Shown piece after piece: positions 17,034-25,521 of a stretch of DNA of 64,000 nucleotides. The position numbers and the translations under genes were made by a program. The notes beneath the pieces are model-generated. The model was given only the letters and a program-made list of their open reading frames with translations, ran no database searches and was not told where the DNA came from. Source of the stretch: Chromobacterium phragmitis (GTDB lineage Bacteria; Pseudomonadota; Gammaproteobacteria; Burkholderiales; Chromobacteriaceae); the NCBI RefSeq assembly GCF_003325475.1, contig NZ_CP029495.1:1302001-1366000 (forward strand). The letters are read 5' to 3'. How positions within the stretch are numbered: the stretch's first letter is position 1; every line of letters begins with the position of its first letter.

Positions 17034-17681
17034 TTACCCATGCCTTTGATCATAAGCGAGGCTGGCCGCCTCCAGCTTTTCGATATCCGCGGCGCACACC
17101 GCATCGCGCAACGCCTCGAACTTGCCTTCCGGCCATGCGTAAATGTCCAGCGCCCGCAGTCGGGAGACCACCTCGGGAGCGAACCGATGGCGGATCAGCC
17201 CCGCCGGATTGCCGCCGACGATGGCATAGGGTTCGACATCTTGGACCACCACGCTGCCAGCGGCGACAATCGCGCCCTCGCCTATCGTGACGCCGGGCAT
17301 GATCATGGCTCGCATACCTATCCAGGCCCCGTCTCCAATCACGGTATCGCCCTTGCCCTTATATGCTTCCACGATGCGGTCCGCAAAAGGATAGAGGCTG
17401 AACCAGTCGGCTCTATGAGTATGATTGCCGCCCATCAGGATCACCGCCTCGGCGCCGATGCAAACATAGTCGCCGATATGCAGTTGATCGATCGGCCATT
17501 GCGGCTGCCAGGTTCGCAGGCTGTAGCCGTCGCCATAGAGATAGCGGACCACTGAAGCTTCGAAACCCTCATCCCAGGCGCCGCTGTAGTAGCTGTGCGT
17601 CCCTTTGACCTGGATATTGGGATTGCGAACAGCCTGATGAAGCAGTTCCATCTTGGACCAATGTTTATCTTGCTGCGCCAT
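17034..17681 (-). CDS. CatB/Vat-type xenobiotic acetyltransferase (left-handed beta-helix)
   Basis: The 215-residue hexapeptide-repeat acetyltransferase closely follows the xenobiotic acetyltransferase layout: N-terminal VRNPNIQVKGTHSYYSG, the loop GNHTHRADWFSLYPF carrying the probable catalytic His, then helix repeats VIGDGAWIGMRAMIMPGVTI, and VEPYAIVGGNPA near the C-terminus. Known relatives acetylate chloramphenicol or streptogramins using acetyl-CoA. The substrate cannot be told from sequence. Its stop is 4 bp from the bioD start, so the two probably share a transcript. Confidence 0.82.
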   Translation of the reverse strand: MAQQDKHWSKMELLHQAVRNPNIQVKGTHSYYSGAWDEGFEASVVRYLYGDGYSLRTWQPQWPIDQLHIGDYVCIGAEAVILMGGNHTHRADWFSLYPFADRIVEAYKGKGDTVIGDGAWIGMRAMIMPGVTIGEGAIVAAGSVVVQDVEPYAIVGGNPAGLIRHRFAPEVVSRLRALDIYAWPEGKFEALRDAVCAADIEKLEAASLAYDQRHG

Positions 17682-17887
17682 CTGCCTGACCCAAACTGAA
17701 GAACAGCCTGATGTTCTACACCAGCCCGCGCCATTCTTCCAGCCTAACCCTTTGCCTCAGGCCGAACGCCGGCGCGAGGCGAAAATCGAACAGGCGGATT
17801 TAGTCATAAAGATCAGTCGCTTTCGCGATAAACCATGCCGCAGGCATGGCAAAATCGAGATTCCACAATTCTGCTTGGGAACTCGCC

Positions 17888-18331
17888 ATGAAAGAAAGCG
17901 AAGCTTTGGCCGCGCTGGCCGGCATGGGCATCATGGTACTGGTAGTGGTAGGCGCGTTGATGCTGGCGGTCAGCATCTTTTACTTCATCACCCTGCATCA
18001 AACGATGAACGCCATCGGCGAAACGCGCCGCCCCTTCGCCGGGGGCTTGATCTGGCTGGCGCTGATCCCAGGATTGGGCCTGTTCTGGTATATGGCCTAC
18101 ATTCTGCTGCTGTCCAGCGCGCTGAAAAAAGAGCTGGCGGAACGGAGGCTGACCGGCGACGGCGCGTTCGGCATCAGCCTCGCCCTAGTGATCCTGCAAG
18201 CGCTGTGCCTCATTCCCTACGTCAATCTTCTGGCCGCCATCCCGGCCTTGATACTCTGGATCGTCCACTGGGTGAAGATGGCCGGCTATCGCAGGCTGCT
18301 GCAACCCAGCCAAGCGGCGTTGGCTGCATAA
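17888..18331 (+). CDS. Membrane protein of unknown function, first of a tandem pair
   Basis: The 147-residue protein starts MKESEALAALAGMGIMV. It has four hydrophobic segments (about 10-33, 52-72, 92-107 and 110-125) and a conserved cytosolic loop with RRPFAGGLIWLALIP and LKKELAERRLTGDGAFGIS. It is clearly paralogous to, and the same length as, the protein encoded 132 bp downstream. No catalytic motif is seen. There is no strong ribosome-binding site. The start was chosen by comparison with the paralogue. Confidence 0.7.
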   Translation: MKESEALAALAGMGIMVLVVVGALMLAVSIFYFITLHQTMNAIGETRRPFAGGLIWLALIPGLGLFWYMAYILLLSSALKKELAERRLTGDGAFGISLALVILQALCLIPYVNLLAAIPALILWIVHWVKMAGYRRLLQPSQAALAA

Positions 18332-18350
18332 GGCCGCGCGCGTTTCTCAA

Positions 18351-18370
18351 GCGGGGCGCCTGCGCCCCGC
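18351..18370. repeat. Perfect 9-bp inverted repeat between the tandem paralogues
   Basis: GCGGGGCGC and GCGCCCCGC are separated by 2 nt just after the first paralogue's stop. A U-run is absent, so it is at best a weak or Rho-assisted terminator or an attenuating hairpin between the two genes. Confidence 0.45.
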
Positions 18371-18463
18371 CGGGAAAATGCCAAAAACAACCACAAACAA
18401 ACATTTAAAAACCATTGCCATGGTAAACTGAAAAGTTTTTGCGACCTCATCTGGAGACTACAC

Positions 18464-18907
18464 ATGGCAGAGGACGATATCCTCACCCTCATCGCTGGCA
18501 TGGGCATCATGGCGATGTTGATGATCGGCATCCTGGCGCTGATCGCCCAAGTATTCTATTTCCTCACTTTGCACAAGACCATGGACGCGGTCAGCGAACA
18601 GAACCGTCCCTTCACAGGCGCACTGATCTGGCTGGGCCTGATTCCGCTCCTTGGACTGGTCTGGTGGATGGTCTACATCCTGCTGCTGTCGACCTCCATC
18701 AAAAAAGATCTGAGCGCCCGCCAGATCCCCGGCGACGGCGGCTTCGGCATCACGCTGGCGCTGGTGATCCTGCAGGGACTGTGTTTCATTCCTTATCTCA
18801 ACCTGCTGGTCTTCATCCCCATGATCGTGCTGTGGATCATCCACTGGACCAAGATGGCCGCATTGCGCAAGCAGCTGCAGCCGCCGCAATCTTTCCAGTT
18901 TTCCTGA
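18464..18907 (+). CDS. Membrane protein of unknown function, second of a tandem pair
   Basis: The 147-residue four-helix membrane protein begins MAEDDILTLIAGMGIMAM. It shares with its upstream paralogue the core FxxLHxTMxAxxExxRPFxG, the LIWLGLIPLLGLVWWMVYIL segment, the IKKDLSARQIPGDGGFGI loop and NLLVFIPMIVLWIIHWTKM. GGAG lies about 9 nt before the ATG. Equal length and conserved polar loops point to a gene duplication with both copies under selection. The function is unknown. Confidence 0.72.
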   Translation: MAEDDILTLIAGMGIMAMLMIGILALIAQVFYFLTLHKTMDAVSEQNRPFTGALIWLGLIPLLGLVWWMVYILLLSTSIKKDLSARQIPGDGGFGITLALVILQGLCFIPYLNLLVFIPMIVLWIIHWTKMAALRKQLQPPQSFQFS

Positions 18908-18935
18908 CCGTGGGAGCCGCGCCCTCGACGTGCCA

Positions 18936-18958
18936 ACGCCGACCTTGTGGGTCGGCGT
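18936..18958. repeat. REP-like stem-loop in intergenic region
   Basis: ACGCCGACC and GGTCGGCGT form a perfect 9-bp stem with a 5-nt loop (TTGTG). A second related GTCGGCCTTGTGGGC unit follows about 10 bp later. There is no U-tract. It looks like a dispersed intergenic hairpin element rather than a terminator. The rest of 18908-19149 holds no gene I can support. Confidence 0.4.
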
Positions 18959-19149
18959 CGTGCCGTCGGCCTTGTGGGCTTGGGCGCGATAAGTTCGGCC
19001 GGGTAGGCCTGCGCAGGATTTCACGCGGGATGGGGTGAAAGCCTTTTGGCTTGGCGGCCCAAGCCGCGGGGCGCAACGACAAGAACGGGATGGAAAACCT
19101 TGCCGCCTCCCCGCGGCGATGGGCTGCCGCACCGGGAACTTCAGATGGA

Positions 19150-20937
19150 TCAGACCACGGCCTGGGCGCTCACTTTCTCTTCAACCGTCAGTTTGTTCAA
19201 CGCCGACAGATAAGCTTTGGCGCTGGCGACGATGATGTCGGTATCGGCGCCCTGCCCGTTGACGATGCGGCCGTCGATGGACAGCCGCACGGTCACCTCG
19301 CCCTGAGACTCGGTGCCCTTGGTGATGGCGTTGACCGAATACAGCTCCAATTCGGCTCCGCTGGCGGCGACAGCCTCGATCGCCTTGAAGGCCGCATCCA
19401 CCGGACCAGAGCCGCTGGACTCGCCGTGGCGCTCTTCGCCGTGCTCGACGAACACGATGCTGGCCAACGGCGGCTCGCCGGTCTCGCTGACGACTTTCAA
19501 CGACACCAGCTTGTAATCCTCGCGCTCGATGGTGACCATCTCGTCGGACACCAGCGCGTGCAGGTCTTCATCGAAGATTTCGCGCTTCTTGTCGGCCAGC
19601 TCCTTGAAACGGGCGAAGGCGGCGTTCAACGCTTCCTCGCTGTCCAGCACGATGCCCAGCTCGGCCAACTTGGTCTTGAAGGCGTTGCGGCCGGACAACT
19701 TGCCCAGAGTCAGGCGGTTGGCGCTCCAACCCACGGACTCCGCCGACATGATCTCGTAGGTTTCGCGGTGCTTGAGCACGCCATCCTGATGAATGCCGGA
19801 CTCGTGGGCGAAGGCGTTGGCGCCGACGATGGCCTTGTTCGGCTGCACCGGGTAGCCGGTGACGGTGGACACCAGTTTGGACGCCGGCACGATCTGGGTG
19901 GCGTCGACGCGACTGTCCACGCCGAACACGTCGCGGCGGGTCTTCACCGCCATCACGATCTCTTCCAGGCTGGCGTTGCCGGCTCGCTCGCCCAGGCCGT
20001 TGATGGTGCACTCCACCTGGCGCGCGCCGCCCAGCACCGCCGCCAGGCTATTGGCCACCGCCATGCCCAGGTCGTTGTGGCAGTGGGCCGACCAAACCAC
20101 CTTGTCGCCGCCCGGCGTGCGGGCGATCAGTTCGCGGAAGAAGGCTTCGGTCAAACGCGGCACCGCGTAGCCGACGGTGTCCGGCACGTTCAGCGTGGTG
20201 GCGCCGGCCTCGATCACCGCGCCGAAGATGCGGGCCAGGAAGTCGATGTCTGAGCGCAGCGCGTCCTCGGCGGAAAATTCGACATCGTCGGTGTATTCGC
20301 GGGCAATCTTCACCGCTTTCACCGCCGCGTCGACCACCTCGTCCGGGCTCATCCGCAGCTTCTTCTCCATATGGATGGGGCTGGTGGCGATGAAAGTGTG
20401 GATGCGGCCGCGCGCGGCCGGCTTGATCGCTTCGCCGGCGGCGCGCACATCGCGCTCGTTGGCGCGCGCCAGGCTACAGACGGTGGAGTCCTTGATCGTT
20501 TCGGCGATGGCGTGGATGGCGTCGAAATCGCCTGGGCTGGCAGCGGCGAAACCGGCTTCGATGATGTCCACGCCCAGCCGCTCCAACTGGCGCGCGATGC
20601 GGATTTTCTCTTCCTTGCTCATCGAAGCGCCCGGCGATTGCTCGCCGTCGCGCAAGGTGGTGTCGAATATGTAGAGGCGGTCGCCCATGTCGATAGTTCT
20701 CCCAGCTCCCTGTGCCGGCTCGCCGACCAGATAGTCGTTGAAATCAAAGCGCCGGCCTTGTCCAGCGGCTAGTTGCGCCAACCGGCTCAATTGGGTCAGC
20801 GGCAGGCTGCCGCGCTCTCTCCATTTGTATATCGCTGCCCGGCTCACCGGCTCGTCGGGGAACAGACGGTTCAGTTCGTCGGCCAGATGGCTCGGCCCGC
20901 CGAAGTCCGCGACCAGTCGTTCAATATCCACTTGCAT
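19150..20937 (-). CDS. leuA: 2-isopropylmalate synthase with N-terminal HTH-like domain
   Basis: LeuA condenses 2-ketoisovalerate and acetyl-CoA, the first leucine-specific step. From the ATG at 20937 the product is 595 residues. Residues 1-68 are an HTH-like domain (GGPSHLADELNRLF, then VSRAAIYKWRERGSLPLTQL), followed by a short linker. From residue 84 (MGDRLYIFDTTLRDGEQSPG) a complete 512-residue LeuA follows, with the catalytic TTLRDGEQ, metal ligands in SAHCHNDLGMA, HESGIHQDG and the C-terminal leucine-binding regulatory domain. AGGAG at 20945-20949 sits 7 nt from the upstream ATG. GGGAG lies 10 nt before the internal ATG at 20688, so two products are possible. Confidence 0.95.
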   Translation of the reverse strand: MQVDIERLVADFGGPSHLADELNRLFPDEPVSRAAIYKWRERGSLPLTQLSRLAQLAAGQGRRFDFNDYLVGEPAQGAGRTIDMGDRLYIFDTTLRDGEQSPGASMSKEEKIRIARQLERLGVDIIEAGFAAASPGDFDAIHAIAETIKDSTVCSLARANERDVRAAGEAIKPAARGRIHTFIATSPIHMEKKLRMSPDEVVDAAVKAVKIAREYTDDVEFSAEDALRSDIDFLARIFGAVIEAGATTLNVPDTVGYAVPRLTEAFFRELIARTPGGDKVVWSAHCHNDLGMAVANSLAAVLGGARQVECTINGLGERAGNASLEEIVMAVKTRRDVFGVDSRVDATQIVPASKLVSTVTGYPVQPNKAIVGANAFAHESGIHQDGVLKHRETYEIMSAESVGWSANRLTLGKLSGRNAFKTKLAELGIVLDSEEALNAAFARFKELADKKREIFDEDLHALVSDEMVTIEREDYKLVSLKVVSETGEPPLASIVFVEHGEERHGESSGSGPVDAAFKAIEAVAASGAELELYSVNAITKGTESQGEVTVRLSIDGRIVNGQGADTDIIVASAKAYLSALNKLTVEEKVSAQAVV

Positions 20938-20944
20938 CAATGTG

Positions 20945-20949
20945 CTCCT
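20945..20949 (-). promoter_or_regulatory. Shine-Dalgarno site that fixes the long leuA start
   Basis: AGGAG on the minus strand lies 7 nt before the ATG at 20937. This near-ideal ribosome-binding site argues that the N-terminal HTH extension of LeuA is translated and is not an annotation artefact. Confidence 0.75.
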
Positions 20950-21078
20950 GCAGCATGTTTCGAACCAGACTACTCAAACATGAGACACAAGGTCAAATTT
21001 GATAGAAAAAATCTGTATCAAATTCGTCACACCGCATGTCTAACTTTATTTTTTAGACAAATTGTAGAATTCAATCGC

Positions 21079-21101
21079 AAAAAAAGACGCCCCCAGGCGC
21101 C
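21079..21101 (-). terminator. Intrinsic terminator after the two-component operon
   Basis: Read on the minus strand, GGCGCC-TGGG-GGCGTC forms a stem (one G-U pair) followed by seven U residues. It lies 22 bp beyond the histidine kinase stop and insulates leuA, which begins further along the same strand. Confidence 0.75.
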
Positions 21102-21122
21102 CGCACAACCGCGGTAAAGCAT

Positions 21123-22493
21123 CTAACTTGGCGACAGCCAGGGCAGACTGACATGAAACGCCACGCCCCGGCCCTCCAACCCCTCCGTCATCCGGATGCG
21201 GCCGCCCTGCGCTCGCACCGCCTGCCAAACAATGGCGAGACCCAGGCCGGAACCCGGAGCAGACGTCGCCTTGCCCCGGTAAAAACGCTCGAACAGATGT
21301 GGTTTGTCCTCGACGGCAATGCCAGGCCCATCATCCGTCACCGCCAACTCTATCCGTCCATCGACGGCGGCAAGGCGCACCCGGACGCGACCGCCGGCTC
21401 GGCCATACGCCACCGCATTGGACAGCAAGTTATCCACAATGGAGAGGAAGGAAACCAAGGCCAGGCTAGCCAGCAAGCCATCTGGCGACTCCAGTTCCAG
21501 CTCCATGCCCTTTTCTTCCGCTCGCGGCAACAAGCCGATCAAGGCATTGCGCGTCACCTCGACCAGATCGACCTGTTGCCGGCGCTCGCTCTCCACGCCT
21601 TCCAGCGCCGCCAGTCGCAACAGCTGCTGCACCAAATGGGAATGGCGGGCCACCGCCTGCTCCAAAGCGGCCAGGTTTTGCTGCCTGGCCTCGGCATCCT
21701 CCTCGCGGGCCAAGGCATGCGCCTGCGTGGAAATCACAGCCAACGGCGTGCGCATCTCATGGGCGGCATCCTGCACGATGGTGCGCTCGCGAGCGATGCT
21801 GTCGCGGCTGCGCCTCAGCAACTGGTCCAGCGCCTGGACAATGGGCTTCAACTCCCGGTAGGGCAAGCGCATGGACAAGGGAGAGAAATCATCGGAAGCG
21901 CGACGGTTCAGATAATCCGCCAAGCGCCTCAGCGGCAGCAGGACTAATGAAAAAGAGATGGCCAGGGGCACAATATATCGCTTAGTGAGAAAAGGCAGCA
22001 CTTCCTCGTCTGGAATCAGCGGCTCGAACACGGTCAAATATCCAGCAGGATAGAGACGCCCGGCCACCCGATACGCTTTTCCTTTCAGCTGAACCACGCC
22101 CTTATTCAAATCGCGCGCAGGTAGCGCGGTGGCCGGGACGCCCGGCGAAGCGTAGATCCGCTCGCCTTGCCGCGTGCGCGCGGAAATCAACAAATCGCCC
22201 GGGTGATCGATCTCGACCTTGGCAGCCACGTTGATGCGCCGCGATGTGTTGAACAAACGATCCGCTGTCTGCAAGGCTTGCCGATTTTGCTCCATACGGC
22301 CAGGCGACAGCACCTCGGAAAGCAGATCGGTCACGTTCCACAAAACTTGGCGGCGGGATTCCGACGACCTGGACTCCTTGTATTCCCACCCGACCAGCGC
22401 CAGCCATATCAAGGCGAAAGCCAGCAACAAAACTAGCAACACCCGCTTCGTCAGCGACGGCGCCAAACCGTCCGCCAGCCGCTTAAACCACAT
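21123..22493 (-). CDS. Sensor histidine kinase (QseC/TctE-like)
   Basis: The 456-residue membrane kinase has a transmembrane helix at about 17-37, a periplasmic domain of about 130 residues, and a second helix near 170-190. The cytosolic H-box is VQDAAHEMRTPLAVIST, the N-box VDNLLSNAVAYG, the G1-box VTDDGPGIA and the G2-box GSGLGLAIVWQ. It should autophosphorylate and control the regulator encoded immediately upstream; their reading frames overlap by 11 bp. The signal is unknown. Confidence 0.92.
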   Translation of the reverse strand: MWFKRLADGLAPSLTKRVLLVLLLAFALIWLALVGWEYKESRSSESRRQVLWNVTDLLSEVLSPGRMEQNRQALQTADRLFNTSRRINVAAKVEIDHPGDLLISARTRQGERIYASPGVPATALPARDLNKGVVQLKGKAYRVAGRLYPAGYLTVFEPLIPDEEVLPFLTKRYIVPLAISFSLVLLPLRRLADYLNRRASDDFSPLSMRLPYRELKPIVQALDQLLRRSRDSIARERTIVQDAAHEMRTPLAVISTQAHALAREEDAEARQQNLAALEQAVARHSHLVQQLLRLAALEGVESERRQQVDLVEVTRNALIGLLPRAEEKGMELELESPDGLLASLALVSFLSIVDNLLSNAVAYGRAGGRVRVRLAAVDGRIELAVTDDGPGIAVEDKPHLFERFYRGKATSAPGSGLGLAIVWQAVRAQGGRIRMTEGLEGRGVAFHVSLPWLSPS

Positions 22494-23139
22494 ACTGATA
22501 GCCCACGCCGCGCACGGTGCGGATGCGTTCGGCGCCTATCTTACGGCGCAGATTGGACAAGTGCACCTCTATCGTCGCGCCGTCGACAATATCGCCAAGC
22601 GGCTCCAGACGTTGCCCCAGCACCGTTTTCGACACGATGCGGCCAGGATCGCGCGCCAGCTCCACCAATAATCGGAATTCGCGAGGCGACAAGTCCAACG
22701 CCAGACCGTCTAGCCAAGCCAAGTGCACGCGGGGCTTGAGGCTCAGCGCGCCCAAACTCCAGACTTCGCTGGCCTGGCGGGCGCTGCGGCGGCATACCGC
22801 CCGCACTCTCGACACCATTTCCGACACCGCGAACGGCTTGCACAGATAATCATCGGCACCATCATCCAGACCCGCCAATTTATCGTTCAAATCGGCGCTG
22901 GCCGTGATCATGATCACCGGCACGGCGATCTGTCTGGCCCGCCAGGCGCGCAATAACGCCAAGCCGCTGCCGTCCGGCAGGCCCAAGTCCAACAATACGC
23001 AATCGAACCGGTCCGGCTCGAACAGGGCGTCCGCATCCGCCAGCTGGCGCACCCATTCGGTCGTCACCGCTTCGGCTTTCAACGCGGCTTGCAAAGCCCG
23101 GCCCAGATCCAAGTCATCCTCAACGATCAATAGATGCAT
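22483..23139 (-). CDS. OmpR-family response regulator
   Basis: The 218-residue product begins MHLLIVEDDLDLGRALQ. The receiver domain has the acidic pocket Glu/Asp near residues 7-8, the phospho-acceptor Asp in CVLLDLGLPDGSG and the conserved Lys in DDYLCKPFAVSE. The C-terminal winged helix contains LDLSPREFRLLVEL and ends IEVHLSNLRRKI...RTVRGVGYQY. It lies 205 bp from, and divergent to, the DUF2860 outer-membrane gene, which is a plausible target. Confidence 0.93.
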   Translation of the reverse strand: MHLLIVEDDLDLGRALQAALKAEAVTTEWVRQLADADALFEPDRFDCVLLDLGLPDGSGLALLRAWRARQIAVPVIMITASADLNDKLAGLDDGADDYLCKPFAVSEMVSRVRAVCRRSARQASEVWSLGALSLKPRVHLAWLDGLALDLSPREFRLLVELARDPGRIVSKTVLGQRLEPLGDIVDGATIEVHLSNLRRKIGAERIRTVRGVGYQYVV

Positions 23140-23344
23140 TTTCGTTTTCACCGCAACAATCTTTGGCTTAGCAAAAGGTTGGCATACGCATACTTGCGCC
23201 ATGCGAACGGGATGCCCTCTCTTTGCGCTTGCCATGGAGTATATGGTCGCGCGCTCAAGACAGACAATCGGCTGGCCATCCAAACCCAGGATGAATTGCC
23301 CGCCCGGCGACCCGCCCTTTTCACTCCACCCAAAGGAATATCCG

Positions 23345-24330
23345 ATGAAACAGCATGCCGTATTGATACTGCTCGCACCTTTGCTGGCAAACGCCGCAGA
23401 GAATGAACAAGACGGTTTTGCCGGAACCCTCCAGCTAGGCGTCAGCCACTATCAACTGGCCAGCAATTTCCTCAAGGCGCCGAACGGCGTCCCCCCAGCG
23501 CCGCCAGCCTGACGCAATCGCCGGCCTCGCAATCCGGCACCGCCCCCCTGTTCGAAGGCGAATGGAGCTATCGCTTCGCCGGCACAGGCACCCAGCTCTT
23601 CATCTCGCCTTCCAATACCAGCACTTTCGCTACGGGAGGCGGCATGCAGTTCGGCGCGCGCCAGAAGCTGCCGCAAGCCGGCTCGGTGTCGGCGGCGCTG
23701 ACGTATGGCGAAAGCGAGGTCTGGCTGGACCCCTATGCTTTGAATGCCTCGCGCCAGGACGGCAAGCTGAAAAGCGCGGGTCTGGCGCTGGGCTGGTCGA
23801 ACATCCTGAATACGCCATTCAGCGCCGACCTCAGTTACGCCAGGCAAAAGCTGGGCAATGAGCGAAGCGGAGAGGCTCAAGGCTTGACGCTGGCCGATCA
23901 AGCCCTGCTGCAACGCAATGGCAACAACTACGGCGTCCAAGCAGCTTATGCCTGGAAATTGGACAAACAGGGCGCGCATACGCTGACCCCCGGCCTGATA
24001 TACGCGCGCGCGGATCTGGACGGCAAGGCGATGAGCACCCGACGCTACGGGATGCAATTGGCTTACGCCTACCAAGGCGCTGACTGGGGCGCGACGACCT
24101 CGCTCGTCGCGCTCCGCACCCGCTATCAAACCGGCAATCCGATCTTCGCCGGCCAGAAAGCGGATAGCCGCAACACTTTGCTCAGCCTGGGCCTGACCCG
24201 GAAAAACCTGTTCGGCGCCAAGGCCTGGTCTGCCTTTATCAGCGGCAACTATGGCCGCTCCGACTCGGACATCGCTTATTTCAACGAGCATATCCGGGAG
24301 GTTTCCATCGGCATGGGCTACCATTTCTGA
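23345..24330 (+). pseudogene. DUF2860 outer-membrane beta-barrel gene, frameshifted at a C6 tract
   Basis: The reading frame opens with a signal peptide (MKQHAVLILLAPLLANAA) and GFAGTLQLGVSHYQLASNFL, then stops at 23512. A second frame continues without a break from about 23497 to 24330 with GGGMQFGARQKLPQAGS, ALTYGESEVWLDPY, LADQALLQRNGNNYGVQ and a terminal SIGMGYHF, a typical outer-membrane C-terminus ending in Phe. The switch falls at CCCCCC (23491-23496); one extra C restores a protein of about 328 residues, near the DUF2860 norm. It may be a mutation, phase variation or a base-calling error. The gene is divergent from the two-component system. Confidence 0.8.
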
Positions 24331-24540
24331 TCCAGCCGAAACGCGCGGCGATCGTCGCCAAGGCGCACGCTGGCGGCCCGCCATTCAGCGCGGCGCCAGA
24401 TGGCTGCGACGCCTCCTGTCGCGCGCTCGGCCACTAAGGGAAACCGGCGGGGCGCGCGCGAAAGCGCCGCGTCATCGGCAGACGGCGGGCCAGCTGCGCT
24501 TAGCTGCGATATAATGGGCGGTTAAACTCATCATCAGGAA

Positions 24541-25389
24541 ATGCCCGTGTCCGAACGCCTGTTCGTGCTGTTGCAGCACGCGATGCCCAAGCTGGCGCTG
24601 ACCCGGTTCGCCGGCTGCTTCGCCAGTTGGAAGGGCGGCAGCATCACCACGGCCGCCATCCGCCGCTTCATCGCGCGCTACCACGTCGACATGAGCGAAG
24701 CCGCCAGCAGCGATCCGGCCGACTACGCCACCTTCAACGACTTCTTCACCCGCGCGTTGCGTCCCGGCGCGCGGCCGCTGGCCGACGCCCGCCTGGTTTG
24801 CCCGGTGGACGGCGCGGTCAGCCAGCTGGGCCCGATAGACAGCGGCCGTATTTTCCAGGCCAAGGGGCGCGACTACAGCGCCACGGCGCTGCTGGCAGGC
24901 GATGCCGAACTGGCAGCCCGCTTCGCAGACGGCCATTTCGCCACCATCTATCTCAGCCCGCGCGACTACCACCGCATCCACATGCCCTGCGCCGGCAAAC
25001 TGCTGGAAATGACCTACGTGCCCGGCGAGCTGTACTCGGTGAACCCCGCCACCGCCCGCGGCGTGGAGCGGCTGTTCGCGCGCAACGAGCGCGTGGTGTG
25101 CGTATTCGAAGACGAGCAGGGACAACCGTTCGTGATGGTGCTGGTGGGTGCCACCATCGTCGGCAGCATGGCCACCGTCTGGCATGGCGTGGTCAATCCG
25201 CCGCGCCGGCCGGCAGTGGAAAAATGGGATTACCGCGGCCAGAACATCCGCCTGGCCAAGGGCGAGGAGATGGGCCGCTTCCTGCTCGGCTCCACGGTGG
25301 TGCTGCTGTATCCTGCCGGCCCGCTGAAGTTCAATCCGCAGTGGCAAGCCGCCAGCCCGGTGCGGATGGGCGAGGCGATGGCATCGTAG
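24541..25389 (+). CDS. psd: Phosphatidylserine decarboxylase proenzyme
   Basis: This inner-membrane pyruvoyl enzyme converts phosphatidylserine to phosphatidylethanolamine. The 282-residue product contains the family motifs TFNDFFTRALRPGARP, CPVDGAVSQLGPI, LSPRDYHRIHMPC and VGATIVGSM, and the self-cleavage site FLLGSTVVLLYP, where Ser becomes the pyruvoyl group. The GTG at 24547 has better spacing from the upstream AGGA than the ATG at 24541, so the true protein may start MSERLFVLL. Confidence 0.96.
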   Translation: MPVSERLFVLLQHAMPKLALTRFAGCFASWKGGSITTAAIRRFIARYHVDMSEAASSDPADYATFNDFFTRALRPGARPLADARLVCPVDGAVSQLGPIDSGRIFQAKGRDYSATALLAGDAELAARFADGHFATIYLSPRDYHRIHMPCAGKLLEMTYVPGELYSVNPATARGVERLFARNERVVCVFEDEQGQPFVMVLVGATIVGSMATVWHGVVNPPRRPAVEKWDYRGQNIRLAKGEEMGRFLLGSTVVLLYPAGPLKFNPQWQAASPVRMGEAMAS

Positions 25390-25412
25390 AGCCGCGCCTG
25401 GGATCGGAACGC

Positions 25413-25465
25413 AAAACGGCTGTCCCTTGCACGCAGCTCCCACTGCGAGACGGACAGCCGTTTTT
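25413..25465. terminator. Bidirectional hairpin between psd and the lipoprotein gene
   Basis: AAAACGGCTGTCC (25413-25425) pairs with GGACAGCCGTTTT (25452-25464). The loop contains a smaller GCAG/CTGC hairpin. T and A tracts on the two sides allow termination of psd (plus) and of the minus-strand lipoprotein gene. Confidence 0.75.
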
Positions 25466-25521
25466 CCAATCCGCGGCAGCGGGCCAAGGCCGACAGGACA
25501 TACGCGAAGCGATGCCTTAGC

